A stretch of DNA of 64,000 nucleotides from Candidatus Zipacnadum vermilionense (GCA_029821755.1 JALGSV010000007.1:124001-188000); one strand, 5' to 3'. Positions 1 through 8,802 are shown, counted from the first letter of the stretch. Program-made: numbers and translations. The notes: generated by a model not told the origin, from the sequence alone.

Positions 1-317
1 TCGACCGCGACTTCGCTGGCCTGCTGCAGCAGTATCGCGAACTGATGTCGCTCCTGCTCGAGCATGACCTACCCAGCCGCGGCGCGGCCTCACCGCCCGC
101 CGCCGTGACCCGAGCCGCCGAGGAGGTTGCCTCGGCCCTGAATCTCCTTGAGGCTATGAATCATGAGCAACCCCCGGCCGGAATCACTGAACAAGCTGAA
201 CCTGGTTCAGCAGATGTACACACTGCCGCTCGACGCATGGCGGCCGCAACTGGATTCGCTTTCCCGGCTCCTGAGCCAGGGGAGCCCACCGTGGCGGGAG
301 CTGACGGCCGTCTATGA
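1..317 (+). CDS. 3' end of an upstream gene, possibly terminase small subunit (partial)
   Basis: The frame is open from base 3 to a TGA at 315-317; the other two forward frames stop within the first 65 bases. The visible N-terminal half (leucine-rich, ending near LNLLEAMNHEQ) looks like real helical protein. The last 50 or so residues overlap the terminase start in another frame and look like shadow sequence, so the overlap may be real or this frame may be extended by a lesion. Its position directly before the large terminase subunit suggests a small terminase subunit, but nothing in the sequence proves this. Confidence 0.4.
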   Translation, partial: DRDFAGLLQQYRELMSLLLEHDLPSRGAASPPAAVTRAAEEVASALNLLEAMNHEQPPAGITEQAEPGSADVHTAARRMAAATGFAFPAPEPGEPTVAGADGRL

Positions 318-1800
318 GCAGCCGCCGGCCCCGCCCGCCGAGTTCGTCACCAGTCCCCTGTATCTGGGGCTGGGCAACCGAGTCTACCCGATGGTCTTGC
401 GCACCCTGGAGGAGCTCTTCAACGGTCCCTACAACGAGGCCGCCATCTGCTGGGGCATCGGTAGCGGCAAATCCTTCTTCAGCTCGCTGGCCATCAGCTA
501 TCTACTTCACCGCACTTTGTGCCTGCGCGACCCCCAGGCCTACTACGGTCTGGCGCCCGGTAGCGCCATTGCCTTCCTGAATATGAGCGCCAGCGCGGGC
601 CAAGCCCAGCGCGTGGTGTTCAATGAAATCAAGCAACGCCTGATCGCCTCGCCGTGGTTTCGGCGCTTCTGCTCCCGCTACGGCAAGCACGGTCTGCAGG
701 TGCTCAGCGGCGAGATTCGCCTGCCCAAGCACCTCGTGGTCGTCACCGGCAACTCCGCCGAGACCTGCCCCCTGGGGTACAACCTGCTGGGGGCGGTCCT
801 GGACGAGGCTGCCTTCCTACTCACTACCGGCGACGGTCGTCGCGACGCCGCCGAGGAGATCTACCATGCTCTACGCCAGCGCATCACCAGCCGCTTCTTC
901 AACCGCGGCCTGCTGGTACTGATTTCGTCACCTCGCCATGTGGGCGACTTCATCGAGCGCAAGTTGGCCGAGGCTCCGGATAGCCCGCGCCTCTACACCA
1001 GTCGCCGCGCCCTGTGGGAGATGAAGCCGCCGCAGCTCTACTGCGGCCGCTTCTTCGAGTACGAGGGCCTGCAGGTCCCGGTCGAGTACCAGGACGACTT
1101 CCGCCGCAATCCGCAGCGAGCGCTGCGCGATCTCGCGGCCCGGCCCACCCAGGCCTACTGCGCCTGGTTAACCGACGAGCAGGCCCTGGAAGCCTGCTGC
1201 GACCTACCGGGCGAGAGCCCGCTGGACGAGGGCGGCCGCTGGCGCGGCGATCTGCGCGCGCCGGACAGCCTGCCCCGCTACCTGCACGTGGACCTGGGCC
1301 TGCGCCGCGACGGCTGCGGGATCGCCATGGTCCACTGCCGCCCGGCCCCGGAGCGTCCCGACGAGCCGGAGGTCTGGGCCGACCTGGTCGTCCGCCTCAC
1401 CGCCCCGGCGGGCGGGGAGATAGACTTCGCGCGGGTCCGCGAGTTGATCAACGACCTGCGCCGGCGTGGGTACAGCCTGGCCCAGGTCAGTTTCGACGGC
1501 TGGCAGTCGGTAGACAGCCGCCAGATTCTGCGCCGCCAGGGCTTCCGCACGGCGCTGGTCTCGGTAGACCGGGACCTGGGGCCCTACGAGACGCTCAAGG
1601 AACTGGTCAACACCGGCCGCCTGCACCTGCCGCGTTACGAGCCGCTGTTGCGGGAGCTCAAGCGCCTGGAGCTGGTAGACGGTCGCAAGGTGGACCACCC
1701 CCGCGGCGGCAGCAAGGATGCTGCCGACGCCCTGGCCGCCGCCACCAGCGAAGCGATCAAGCACTGGGGCGGGGGCAGGATCGGCAGCCGCATCATTTGA
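163..1800 (+). CDS. Phage terminase large subunit (ATPase/nuclease)
   Basis: This is the DNA-packaging motor of a tailed phage. It has a Walker A motif GIGSGKS at residues 98-104, a Walker B VLDEAAF at 212-218 and a coupling motif LLVLISSP at about 250-257. The C-terminal RNase H-like nuclease has acidic residues D377 (HVDLGL), D445 (SFDGW) and D519/D522 (KDAADAL). The 545-residue length is normal for the family. The ATG at 163 has GAGG about 9 nt upstream. The next gene encodes the portal, the usual partner. A hairpin repeat follows the stop codon. Confidence 0.93.
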   Translation: MSNPRPESLNKLNLVQQMYTLPLDAWRPQLDSLSRLLSQGSPPWRELTAVYEQPPAPPAEFVTSPLYLGLGNRVYPMVLRTLEELFNGPYNEAAICWGIGSGKSFFSSLAISYLLHRTLCLRDPQAYYGLAPGSAIAFLNMSASAGQAQRVVFNEIKQRLIASPWFRRFCSRYGKHGLQVLSGEIRLPKHLVVVTGNSAETCPLGYNLLGAVLDEAAFLLTTGDGRRDAAEEIYHALRQRITSRFFNRGLLVLISSPRHVGDFIERKLAEAPDSPRLYTSRRALWEMKPPQLYCGRFFEYEGLQVPVEYQDDFRRNPQRALRDLAARPTQAYCAWLTDEQALEACCDLPGESPLDEGGRWRGDLRAPDSLPRYLHVDLGLRRDGCGIAMVHCRPAPERPDEPEVWADLVVRLTAPAGGEIDFARVRELINDLRRRGYSLAQVSFDGWQSVDSRQILRRQGFRTALVSVDRDLGPYETLKELVNTGRLHLPRYEPLLRELKRLELVDGRKVDHPRGGSKDAADALAAATSEAIKHWGGGRIGSRII

Positions 1801-1807
1801 TTCCGGC

Positions 1808-1862
1808 GGCACCGGCGTCTCGCCGGTGCTTCGTGTGGGGGCGGGCCTGCTAGCCCGCCCAG
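1808..1862 (+). repeat. Two adjacent palindromic REP-like hairpins
   Basis: A hairpin with arms CACCGGCG/CGCCGGTG is followed by GTGG and a second hairpin with arms GGCGGGC/GCCCGCC. Both read in plus orientation, the minority orientation among the GTRG-type repeats of this window. They lie between terminase and portal. Confidence 0.7.
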
Positions 1863-1948
1863 TTGGTAACAACCAGGCGGCGAACACACCTCGGGGCGCC
1901 GGTCATCGGCGCCCCGGGCCGCCTATCCGAGATGGAGGAGAAAGCAGC

Positions 1949-3199
1949 ATGTCCGAGTTGATGCTCAAAGCGTATGTGGTAGGCGGAGATGAGGGGGCCG
2001 GGCGGAGCCGGCAGTTGCCGGAAAGCGCCTGGGTGGAGGCCTATGCTAGCGGGGAGGTGATCGAGCCGCCGTATGATCTGGACGCGCTGGCGCAGTTGTA
2101 TGAGACCAATGCCGCGCACAAGGCTTGCGTGGACGCCAAAGTCACCAACTGCGTGGGCCTGGGGTATCGGTTTGTGCCGATGACCGACAACCCGCAGGGA
2201 GCCAACCGGGCAAACCTGGCCCTGCTGGAGCACCTTTTCGGTAACTGCAGTCCGGAGCAGACCTTCACAGAGGCGCTCGCGGGAGTGTGGACCGATGTGG
2301 AGTGCCTGGGCAACGGGTACCTGGAGATCACCCGCAACTCGCGCGGCGAGATCGACGGCTTTTACCACGTGCCGGGGACGACCATGCGGGTGCGCGGCGG
2401 CGGGCAGGGGTTCCTGCAGATCCGGGAGACCGAGCGGCGCTCCTTCCGGCCCCTGGGCGGGCCCGAGGAGGCCGACCCGGTCACCGGGGAGCCGCAGAAC
2501 GAGATCATGCACCTGAAGAAGTACACGCCCCAGTCCTCCTACTACGGCATCCCGGACATCGTGGCGGCGATGGCGGCGGTGGTGGGCGATAAAGAGGCGC
2601 GGGAGTACAATATCGACTTTTTCGAGAACCACGCCGTCCCCCGCATGGCGATTATCGTGGAGGGCGGACAACTCTCCGATGAGGTGCTGGCGCAAATCCA
2701 GGAGTACATGGAGACGGAGATTCGCGGCCAGGGGCACAAGACGCTCATCCTGGATGTGCCGGGCAGCGACGTGCGCATCCGCCTGGAGCCGCTGACAGTG
2801 GGCGTGCAGCAGGACGCGGCCTTCCTGGACTACCGCAAGGCCAACCGGGACGAGGTGCTGATGGTACACCGGGTGCCGCCCAGCAAGATCACCATTGTCG
2901 AGCACGCGAACCTGTCCAACTCGAAGGACCAGGACAAGACCTTCCGCGAGCAGGTGATCCGCCCGGAGCAGCGGCGGATCGAGTACCGGATCAACCGCAT
3001 GGTCCGGGAGGAGATGGGCATAGGCGACTGGCGCTTCCGCTTCGAGGAGATGGACTTGGCCGAGGCCCGCGAGGAGGCGGAGATAGCGAAGATCTACTCA
3101 GAGATAGGGGCGTGGACGGTGGAGGAGATAAGAGGGAGGCAAGGGCTGAGTACGGCAGGCACAACGGCCGGCACAGGGACAGGCCCAACGGCAGGCTGA
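1949..3199 (+). CDS. Phage portal protein
   Basis: This is the dodecameric head-vertex channel. The order of conserved segments matches PBSX/HK97-type portals: an early AHKACVDAKVTNCVG helix, ECLGNGYLEI, a HLKKYTPQSSYYGIPD loop, FFENHAVPRMAI, and a late VHRVPPSKI with the NLSNSKDQDKTF segment. The frame is open further upstream, but the ATG at 1949 has GGAGGAGAAAG in front and the upstream part contains intergenic repeats. The C-terminus ends in a Thr/Ala/Gly-rich tail encoded by a degenerate tandem repeat (3156-3199) that also occurs outside genes, so the tail looks repeat-derived. Confidence 0.92.
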   Translation: MSELMLKAYVVGGDEGAGRSRQLPESAWVEAYASGEVIEPPYDLDALAQLYETNAAHKACVDAKVTNCVGLGYRFVPMTDNPQGANRANLALLEHLFGNCSPEQTFTEALAGVWTDVECLGNGYLEITRNSRGEIDGFYHVPGTTMRVRGGGQGFLQIRETERRSFRPLGGPEEADPVTGEPQNEIMHLKKYTPQSSYYGIPDIVAAMAAVVGDKEAREYNIDFFENHAVPRMAIIVEGGQLSDEVLAQIQEYMETEIRGQGHKTLILDVPGSDVRIRLEPLTVGVQQDAAFLDYRKANRDEVLMVHRVPPSKITIVEHANLSNSKDQDKTFREQVIRPEQRRIEYRINRMVREEMGIGDWRFRFEEMDLAEAREEAEIAKIYSEIGAWTVEEIRGRQGLSTAGTTAGTGTGPTAG

Positions 3200-3222
3200 A
3201 CGACAGTGAGAACGGCAGGACG

Positions 3223-3252
3223 GGGCCGCGGGCGAGAGCTTGCGGCCCTTTT
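3223..3252 (+). terminator. Possible weak intrinsic terminator or attenuator
   Basis: A 7-bp stem GGGCCGC/GCGGCCC with a 12-nt loop is followed by TTTT, between portal and prohead protease. The stem is short, so partial read-through would be expected. Confidence 0.35.
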
Positions 3253-3284
3253 GCATGGCTGCGTTTTGGGAGGAACGACAACAG

Positions 3285-4118
3285 ATGCGATTTGACGGGA
3301 TTGCGAGCTCTACTGCCGTGGATCGCGAGGGCGAACAGATGACGACGGGGGCGTTGGAGGGGATGGTGCAGGTCGGCCCCGTCGAGCTGCGCGCAGGGCA
3401 TCGGGGAGAGAAGATCGGAGTCGTGGAGGAGTGCCGGCGGGAAGGGGAGAGACTGAGAGTGAAGGGGAGGCTGGAAGAGAAGAGCCCCCGGGCGCGGGCG
3501 CTGTGGGAGAGGCTGCGGCGGGGGGTGCGGATGGCCCTGAGCGTGGGCGGGCGCAAGCGCGTGGTGCGGCGGTATAGCCCCGTCGCCGGGCGGTATGTGC
3601 GGATGATTGAAGACGCCTCGCTGGAGCATGTGGCGGTGTGTGGGGAGGAGGAAGCCAGGAATGGGGAGACGGAGGTAGTCGCGAGCGGGGAGAGGGGAAC
3701 CTCACCCCCCGGCCCCCTCTCCCGCGCCTGCGGCTGGGGAGAGGGGGAGTCGAAGGTCGAAAGTGGCGGAGGGGGAGTGTTAGTCGGCAGTCGAGAGTGT
3801 CAGGGGGGAGATACCTCACCCCCTGGCCCCCTCTCCCGCGCCTGCGGCTGGGGAGAGGGGGAGTTGGGAGGGGAGTCTCACCCCCTGCCCTCTCTCGCGA
3901 CACCGCCGCCCCGAGGAGAAGAGGGGGAAGTGAGAAGGGCGGTAAGGCAGGAGCTTGCGGAAGCGGAAGCCTGTGCTTCCCATCCCGCTCGTTCCTCCGG
4001 CCCGTCGGCGGAGCCGGGGCGGAGACGGTCGCTGCTGGTGGGGAAGACGGGACGGACAAAGGAGCAAGTCAAGAGCTTGCGCAACGACAACGATGAACTC
4101 TGGAAGGGAGTGCTGTGA
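3285..4118 (+). CDS. Prohead maturation protease (XkdF/HK97 type), interrupted in frame by repeats
   Basis: The first part matches phage capsid proteases: FDGIASSTAVDREGEQMTTG near the start, RLRVKGRLEEKSP, VRMALSVGG and DASLEHVAVC. It presumably cleaves the capsid or scaffold during head assembly. The ATG at 3285 follows GGGAGGAA at 3268-3275; the longer open frame starts in a hairpin. From about residue 135 the reading frame runs through two full and one divergent copy of the class A repeat ([16 protein letters not shown] twice), adding roughly 80 Gly/Pro-rich residues, then returns to a charged tail that may act as scaffold. The stop is one base before the capsid gene's GTG. Confidence 0.82.
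   Translation: MRFDGIASSTAVDREGEQMTTGALEGMVQVGPVELRAGHRGEKIGVVEECRREGERLRVKGRLEEKSPRARALWERLRRGVRMALSVGGRKRVVRRYSPVAGRYVRMIEDASLEHVAVCGEEEARNGETEVVASGERGTSPPGPLSRACGWGEGESKVESGGGGVLVGSRECQGGDTSPPGPLSRACGWGEGELGGESHPLPSLATPPPRGEEGEVRRAVRQELAEAEACASHPARSSGPSAEPGRRRSLLVGKTGRTKEQVKSLRNDNDELWKGVL
3700..3749 (+). repeat. Class A hairpin repeat, translated
   Basis: This is a full-length class A copy: CCTCACC head, outer stem CCCCCTCTCCC/GGGGAGAGGGGG and the CGCGCCTGCGGCTG loop. It is read in frame inside the prohead protease. Confidence 0.9.
3814..3863 (+). repeat. Class A hairpin repeat, translated
   Basis: This is a second copy with the same loop and reading frame as the one at 3700, inside the same gene. 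Confidence 0.9.
3876..3928 (+). repeat. Divergent class A repeat, translated
   Basis: It keeps the CTCACCCCCTGCCC head and GAGGGGGAAG end, but has a different loop (GACACCGCCGCCCCGAGG). It lies directly after the second copy in the protease gene. Confidence 0.6.
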
Positions 4119-4119
4119 A

Positions 4120-4845
4120 GTGGGTACCGAAGAACTGTTGGAGAAAGCCGTGGAGACGGGAGACTTGGAGGCGGGAGGGCTGCTGAATACCCAGCAAACC
4201 GATCGCTACATTTCGCTGGTGGTGGATCAGTCGGCGATGCTGCGCGAGGCGCGGGTGGTGCGGATGCGCGGGCCGGTCATGGAGCTGGATAAGATCGCGA
4301 CCACCGGGCGCGTCAGTCAGCTCAAGACCGAGGGCGTGGCGCCAGAGACCCTGGCCGCCCCCGCCTTCAGCAAGGTCAATCTGAGCAGTGTCGAGGTGGT
4401 TACGCCCTTTGAGATTACCTTCGAGGCGCTGGAGGACAGCATCGAGCAGGGGGACCTGGAGAATACCATCGTCGAGGCCATGAGCCGGCAGACGGCCACC
4501 GATCTCGAGGAGCTGGCGATCCTGGGCGATACCGACTCGTTGGACACGTTCCTGAAGGGCCAGGACGGGTGGCGCAAGCTGGCCGACGGCGGGCAGATCG
4601 TGGACCTGGAGGGCGCGACCCTGGATAAGGCCGCCCTGGGCCTGATGTACAAGGCCCTGCCGGATAAGTACAAGCGCAACCACGGGGACCTGCGCTTCTA
4701 CTTGCGGCGGGGGATGCGGCATTATCGGCGGGGATCGCGCCGCCGTATATGGGCGTGCCGGCGGTACCGGTGCCGCTCATTCCGACGAATCTGGACGCCG
4801 TGGCGCCCTTCGCGGGCGAGGGGGACTACTCCTTCGGGTTCCTGA
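4120..4845 (+). CDS. Phage major capsid protein, 5' part before a frameshift
   Basis: The sequence TDRYISLVVDQSAMLREARVV, the SVEVVTPFEITFEALEDSIE region and LEELAILGD fit an HK97-fold major capsid protein. The GTG at 4120 has GGAAGGGAG 9 nt upstream and lies just after the protease stop; an ATG at 4093 would overlap the protease. Homology-like sequence in this frame ends at about 4705 (GDLRFYL). Beyond that it becomes Arg-rich shadow, while the true C-terminus continues in another frame (4749-5003). Adding one G to the G5 run at 4709-4713 would join both parts into a protein of about 294 residues, a normal capsid length. Confidence 0.85.
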   Translation: MGTEELLEKAVETGDLEAGGLLNTQQTDRYISLVVDQSAMLREARVVRMRGPVMELDKIATTGRVSQLKTEGVAPETLAAPAFSKVNLSSVEVVTPFEITFEALEDSIEQGDLENTIVEAMSRQTATDLEELAILGDTDSLDTFLKGQDGWRKLADGGQIVDLEGATLDKAALGLMYKALPDKYKRNHGDLRFYLRRGMRHYRRGSRRRIWACRRYRCRSFRRIWTPWRPSRARGTTPSGS

Positions 4846-5003
4846 CCTCACGGGAGAACCTGATCTTCGGCATCCAGCGGCGGGTGCGGATCGACCGGGA
4901 CCGGGACGTGCTGCGGGGCGTGAACGTGTACGTGATCTCCACGCGGATCTCGGTGGCGTTTGAGGACCCGGAGGCAGTGGTGATGGGAGTGAATGTCGGG
5001 TAG
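4749..5003 (+). CDS. Phage major capsid protein, 3' part after a frameshift
   Basis: The frame reads AGDAALSAGIAPPYMGVP from about 4707 and continues through VPLIPTNLDAVAPFAGEGDY, FLTSRENLIFGI and the terminal strand ISVAFEDPEAVVMGVNV. This is the usual C-terminal domain of the capsid fold. The ATG at 4749 is only the first start codon in the open frame; there is no ribosome site, so this is not thought to be a separate gene. It is either a sequencing/assembly error in the G run, a real inactivating deletion, or a -1 frameshift product. Confidence 0.75.
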   Translation: MGVPAVPVPLIPTNLDAVAPFAGEGDYSFGFLTSRENLIFGIQRRVRIDRDRDVLRGVNVYVISTRISVAFEDPEAVVMGVNVG

Positions 5004-5013
5004 GGGAGGAGAA

Positions 5014-5376
5014 CCTCACCCCCTGGCCCCCTCTCCCGCGCCTGCGGCTTGGGAGAGGGGGAAAGATGCCGCCGTGGCGAGCGGGGCCAGCCTGCTTCGT
5101 TCGAGCTGCACAGGACAGGACTTGAGGGGGCGGAGGCGGGGAGAGGGACGCAAAGGTTAGCGAACGGGCGGCTGGCGGGTGTGATCGCAGACGGCTGCGC
5201 GCGGAAGCCGCCCCCACGAGAGCGCGGGCTGGAAAGCCCGCGCCACGCGGAGCGACGGGCGAGGACGCCCGTCGTACCCGGAGGAGACATCGCCCCGAGG
5301 AGCGGTGCCGCCGGAAGCGAGGGGCGAGAACGCCCGTTGTACCTAGGGAGGCGGCGGGGGACATAGCCCCCGCCCT
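5014..5376 (+). repeat. Intergenic repeat cluster (class A plus four GTRG-type hairpins)
   Basis: This spacer of about 390 nt has no gene. It holds a class A copy (5014-5062, starting 10 nt after the capsid stop), a GCGGGC-stem REP ending CCACGCGGA (5219-5253), a GACGGGCG/CGCCCGTC hairpin ending GTAC (5258-5282), a related AGGGGCG/CGCCC hairpin (5315-5340) and a GGCGGGGG/CCCCCGCC hairpin ending CTAT (5350-5381). Confidence 0.8.
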
Positions 5377-5397
5377 ATAGCAGAGGGGATAGGTGCC

Positions 5398-8300
5398 ATG
5401 CATAAGCAATACCTGTGGGTAGATCGGCGAGGGGCGGAGTTGCGGTGGGGGGCGCTGGGGAACGCGAACATTGGGGCGAGCGGGAAGGGGAGCCTGGTGT
5501 ATTGGGTGCGCAAGCCCTTTGGTAATAACCGCTGGTACGACGACTTCATGTGGGGGATCGTGTGCGACGACAGCAACATGGTCCGGAGCCGGTACGGGCG
5601 GGGGATCGGGGTGCGGCGTGATGGGGTGTGGTCCGCGGGGGGGCAGACCGACATCAACTGGGCCAACTCGGGCGCCTGGGAGCTGCACATGATGCAGTGG
5701 GACTTCACCCAGGGCAAGCTGTGGAGCTACTACAACGACGGCGTGGCCTCGGCCCCGGAGCGTACGGGCGTGGCCGCACCGAACGGGACGGCGCAGTATA
5801 TCCAGATCGGCTACCCGTACTCCAGTCCGACCGTGTACAAGGACAGCGACCTACGGTGGCATGGATTGGCAATCTGGGACGATCTGCTGACCGTGCCACA
5901 GATGCAGGCGATCTACGCGCGGGGGTACCAGGACGAACTGCAGGCGGGGGACGGGACGGGGAACCTGATCTTCTTGCTGCGGATGAATGAGGGGCTAACG
6001 GCGGAGGTGGCGGGGGGGAGCCCGCTCTGCACGCCGGGGGCGACCTCGGGACCGCGCTGGTGCCTGATGGAGGAGGGGACGCGGAACCTGGGGACAGCGG
6101 TATACCCGCTGGGGACGCCGCGGCACGATGGCAGTGAGGATGACCGCAAGCCGCTGGCGGCAGTATGCCGGGTGTCACTGGACATCGCGCAGCAGCAGGC
6201 GGCGGTGAGCGACCTCAACGAGAGCACCTACAGCCGACTGCAGGTGCAGGGCTACACCTACAGCCACGTGGCCGGGGCCTTCTTCCCGGAGCCGCCCTCG
6301 CCGGGGACGTACCGGCAGCTCATCCACGTGCCGGATGAGGGGAACACGGCGGGGTACGAGATGGGGATCGGGCCGCTGGCGTACAAGCACTATCCCTCGA
6401 CCAGCACGGGGGTGTTCGACCAGTACGGGAGCGGGCGGAACTTCTCCGTGGTGGCGGACGCGGGGAACTCGCAGACGGCCTTCAAGACGAATCTGACCAC
6501 GCCGTTCGCGGCGAGCTACTGGATCGGGGCGTGGGTGCACCTGTACAGCGGCAATTGCCGGGGGTACCGGGGGAAGGTGGTGGACTTCAACGGGACGACC
6601 AAGGTGATCACGCTGGACACGACGCTGCCGGAGATCCCGGCGGCGGAGTCGGTGGGGTTCATCAACTTCTGCCCGCGAGTCATCGGGCAGAACGCGAGCG
6701 GGGGGATGCTGTACGACTACACGGTGGAGGCGAACCTGTGGTCGCGGCATGACAGCTCGAAGCACTTCACGATGCTGGAGTGGCAGGCGAGCCCCAACGC
6801 GGGGTTCCTGCGCTACGACCGGGGGCGGACGGCGGTCATCCCGGGATCGGCGTACAACGGAGGCGGACGGAATGTGATGTACGGGAAGGGGTATGGCTAT
6901 ACGGACAGCCCCTCGACGAATCTGGAGATCTGGTTGCGCAAGATCGAGCTGGCGGGACCGCAGAAGTACCAGTTGATCGGGCGGCAGGCGCAGAGGCAGG
7001 GAGCAACGCTGGCGGACAACTTCCTGGTGCGGACGAGGGATTCGCATGCGGTAGGCGGGGACTCGGTGAAACTGTGGCGCAAGACGGGGACGAGCCTGGT
7101 GCGGGAGCGGCCGGTGAAGCAGACGGACTACCAAGCGGTGTGGGCGGACCTGACGGCGACGGGGACGTGGCGGGCGACGGTGGACTGCCCGCCGATGCCG
7201 CTGGCGTATGACGAGGCGACGCAGGTGGTGACCTGCGCGATCACCGGGAAGGATGCGGCGGGAGTGCGGCGGCTGGGATACATTCAGGGGCATTGGGATG
7301 AGCAGACGGGGCGGATTGGCTGGACGGAGGAGCCGGCGCCGGTGGGGAAGGCCAATCCGGTCATCGACATGAGCACGCTGCGGACGGACCGGGAGTCGGA
7401 TGCGCCGTATCAGGAGCCGCAGTCACTGTGCAATGTGCTGCAGGCGCCGGACGGGACGTGGAGCCTGTTGTACAACGCGCGGCCGGATGCGGTAGACGGG
7501 GCGCAAATCTGGTGCCTGCATGGGGCGGAGGACCGCTGGTCGTTTGACTTCGCCGAGCAGTTCGCCGGGCCGCTGGTCCCGATGTTCGGGGGGGTGGATA
7601 CGCGGGAGCCGTTGAACGGGAACGGGTTCGTGCCGTGGGTGAACATGCACGCCTACTGGACGGTGTGGGAGAACCCGTACGCTACCTCGCCGCAGCGACG
7701 GTACCAGGCGTACGTGGGGGGCAAGACGATCTTCAACTCGGGGACCGGGTACTCAGTGGACATGCGGCCGGTGATAGGCTGTCAGGGGGCAGATCTGCGC
7801 AGCCTGCGGCCGCTGCCGCACGGCAACGCGCTGACGCCGCTGCCGGGCGCGAACATGCACATGTTCACCGGCACGATGCTGGGCCAGGAGGACGCGATCG
7901 GGCTGCTGTTCTCGGACGGGGTGACGTCGGGCGTGGGGCTGATGACCTCAGAGGACGGCGTGCACTTCCAGTCGCTGTATGTGCAGTCGGGAGTAGGCGA
8001 GCCGCTGCTGCCGTATTCGGAGTTGCCGGGGGAGTCGTTCTGCCTCAAGCCGGGGCCGGCCTTCCGGCTGGGGGACCTGCGGGTCTACTACTACGGCTGG
8101 GATGAGTACGCGTCCCTGAACTTCGCGACCGTCCGCTGGAATGGGGAGACCTCGTACCAGATGGACGCGGAGCAGACCGAGACGTGGCTGGAGACGGCGA
8201 TCCTGGAGCGGCCGGAAAGCGGCTGGGGGGAGCTGTACGTGAACGCGGCGCCGGAGCAGGGGACGGTCCAGGTGGAGCTGCGAGATCCGGTGACGGAGAC

Positions 8301-8802
8301 GGCGGTGACCGGCTGGGCGCGGGGGGACTGCAGCGCGATCGGAGACAGCGTGCGGGGGCAAGTGACCTGGGGTGGGGCGGGACTGGGTGAGCAGACGGCG
8401 CAGTACCTGCGGCTGCGATTCTACCTGAGCCGGGCCTCCGCCACTGACACGACGCCGAAGCTGTACGCCTGGGAGACGGCGCCGCTCGTAATCTTGGCGC
8501 CGCAGGTGACGAGCCTGCAGGTGGAAGGGCAGGTAGCGCCGGCGGGAGTGGGCGACACGCAGCCAACGCTGAGCTGGAGCTACAGCGATCCGCAGAGCCT
8601 GGTGCAGACGGCCTGGCAGGTGCAGGTGGCCGCCACGCGGGAGGCGCTGGAGACAGGCCAAGCGGAGATGTGGGATACGGGTGTGCGGATAGGCGCGGAG
8701 ACGAGCGTGGTGTACGCGGGCGAGGCGCTGGGAGACTACGAGACGTACTTCTGGCGGGTGAGGGTGAGGAATGAGAAGGGCGTGTGGTCGGAGGAGTGGT
8801 AG
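5398..8802 (+). CDS. Large virion protein with LamG-like and Ig-like domains
   Basis: The product has 1134 residues. The N-terminal 250 or so (SLVYWVRKPF, GAWELHMMQWDFTQGKLWSYYNDG, LRWHGLAIWDDLLTVPQMQAIYARG) have the pattern of a concanavalin A/LamG jelly roll. The middle is rich in Trp, Tyr and Gly and may be a beta-propeller or tail-spike-like region (SEDGVHFQSLYVQSG). The last 100 residues (PTLSWSYSDP, WQVQVAATREALETG, TYFWRVRVRNEKGVWSEEW) resemble a fibronectin III/Ig domain. It probably binds host-surface glycans. Its place between capsid and connector genes is unusual for a fibre. The ATG at 5398 follows AGAGGGGATAGGTGCC. Exact function is unknown. Confidence 0.75.
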   Translation: MHKQYLWVDRRGAELRWGALGNANIGASGKGSLVYWVRKPFGNNRWYDDFMWGIVCDDSNMVRSRYGRGIGVRRDGVWSAGGQTDINWANSGAWELHMMQWDFTQGKLWSYYNDGVASAPERTGVAAPNGTAQYIQIGYPYSSPTVYKDSDLRWHGLAIWDDLLTVPQMQAIYARGYQDELQAGDGTGNLIFLLRMNEGLTAEVAGGSPLCTPGATSGPRWCLMEEGTRNLGTAVYPLGTPRHDGSEDDRKPLAAVCRVSLDIAQQQAAVSDLNESTYSRLQVQGYTYSHVAGAFFPEPPSPGTYRQLIHVPDEGNTAGYEMGIGPLAYKHYPSTSTGVFDQYGSGRNFSVVADAGNSQTAFKTNLTTPFAASYWIGAWVHLYSGNCRGYRGKVVDFNGTTKVITLDTTLPEIPAAESVGFINFCPRVIGQNASGGMLYDYTVEANLWSRHDSSKHFTMLEWQASPNAGFLRYDRGRTAVIPGSAYNGGGRNVMYGKGYGYTDSPSTNLEIWLRKIELAGPQKYQLIGRQAQRQGATLADNFLVRTRDSHAVGGDSVKLWRKTGTSLVRERPVKQTDYQAVWADLTATGTWRATVDCPPMPLAYDEATQVVTCAITGKDAAGVRRLGYIQGHWDEQTGRIGWTEEPAPVGKANPVIDMSTLRTDRESDAPYQEPQSLCNVLQAPDGTWSLLYNARPDAVDGAQIWCLHGAEDRWSFDFAEQFAGPLVPMFGGVDTREPLNGNGFVPWVNMHAYWTVWENPYATSPQRRYQAYVGGKTIFNSGTGYSVDMRPVIGCQGADLRSLRPLPHGNALTPLPGANMHMFTGTMLGQEDAIGLLFSDGVTSGVGLMTSEDGVHFQSLYVQSGVGEPLLPYSELPGESFCLKPGPAFRLGDLRVYYYGWDEYASLNFATVRWNGETSYQMDAEQTETWLETAILERPESGWGELYVNAAPEQGTVQVELRDPVTETAVTGWARGDCSAIGDSVRGQVTWGGAGLGEQTAQYLRLRFYLSRASATDTTPKLYAWETAPLVILAPQVTSLQVEGQVAPAGVGDTQPTLSWSYSDPQSLVQTAWQVQVAATREALETGQAEMWDTGVRIGAETSVVYAGEALGDYETYFWRVRVRNEKGVWSEEW

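Noticed and set aside
3700-3928. CRISPR-like tandem repeats
   Set aside because: The spacing is irregular, there are only two or three units, they are translated in frame, and no cas genes exist in the window.
3310-4059. 249-codon minus-strand frame across the protease gene
   Set aside because: Its Pro/Ser/Arg-rich sequence is the reverse complement of the class A repeats and of a gene with good family motifs.
4700-4760. Programmed -1 frameshift in the capsid gene
   Set aside because: No classic slippery heptamer or following pseudoknot is evident; a single missing G in a G run explains it more simply. Not excluded.
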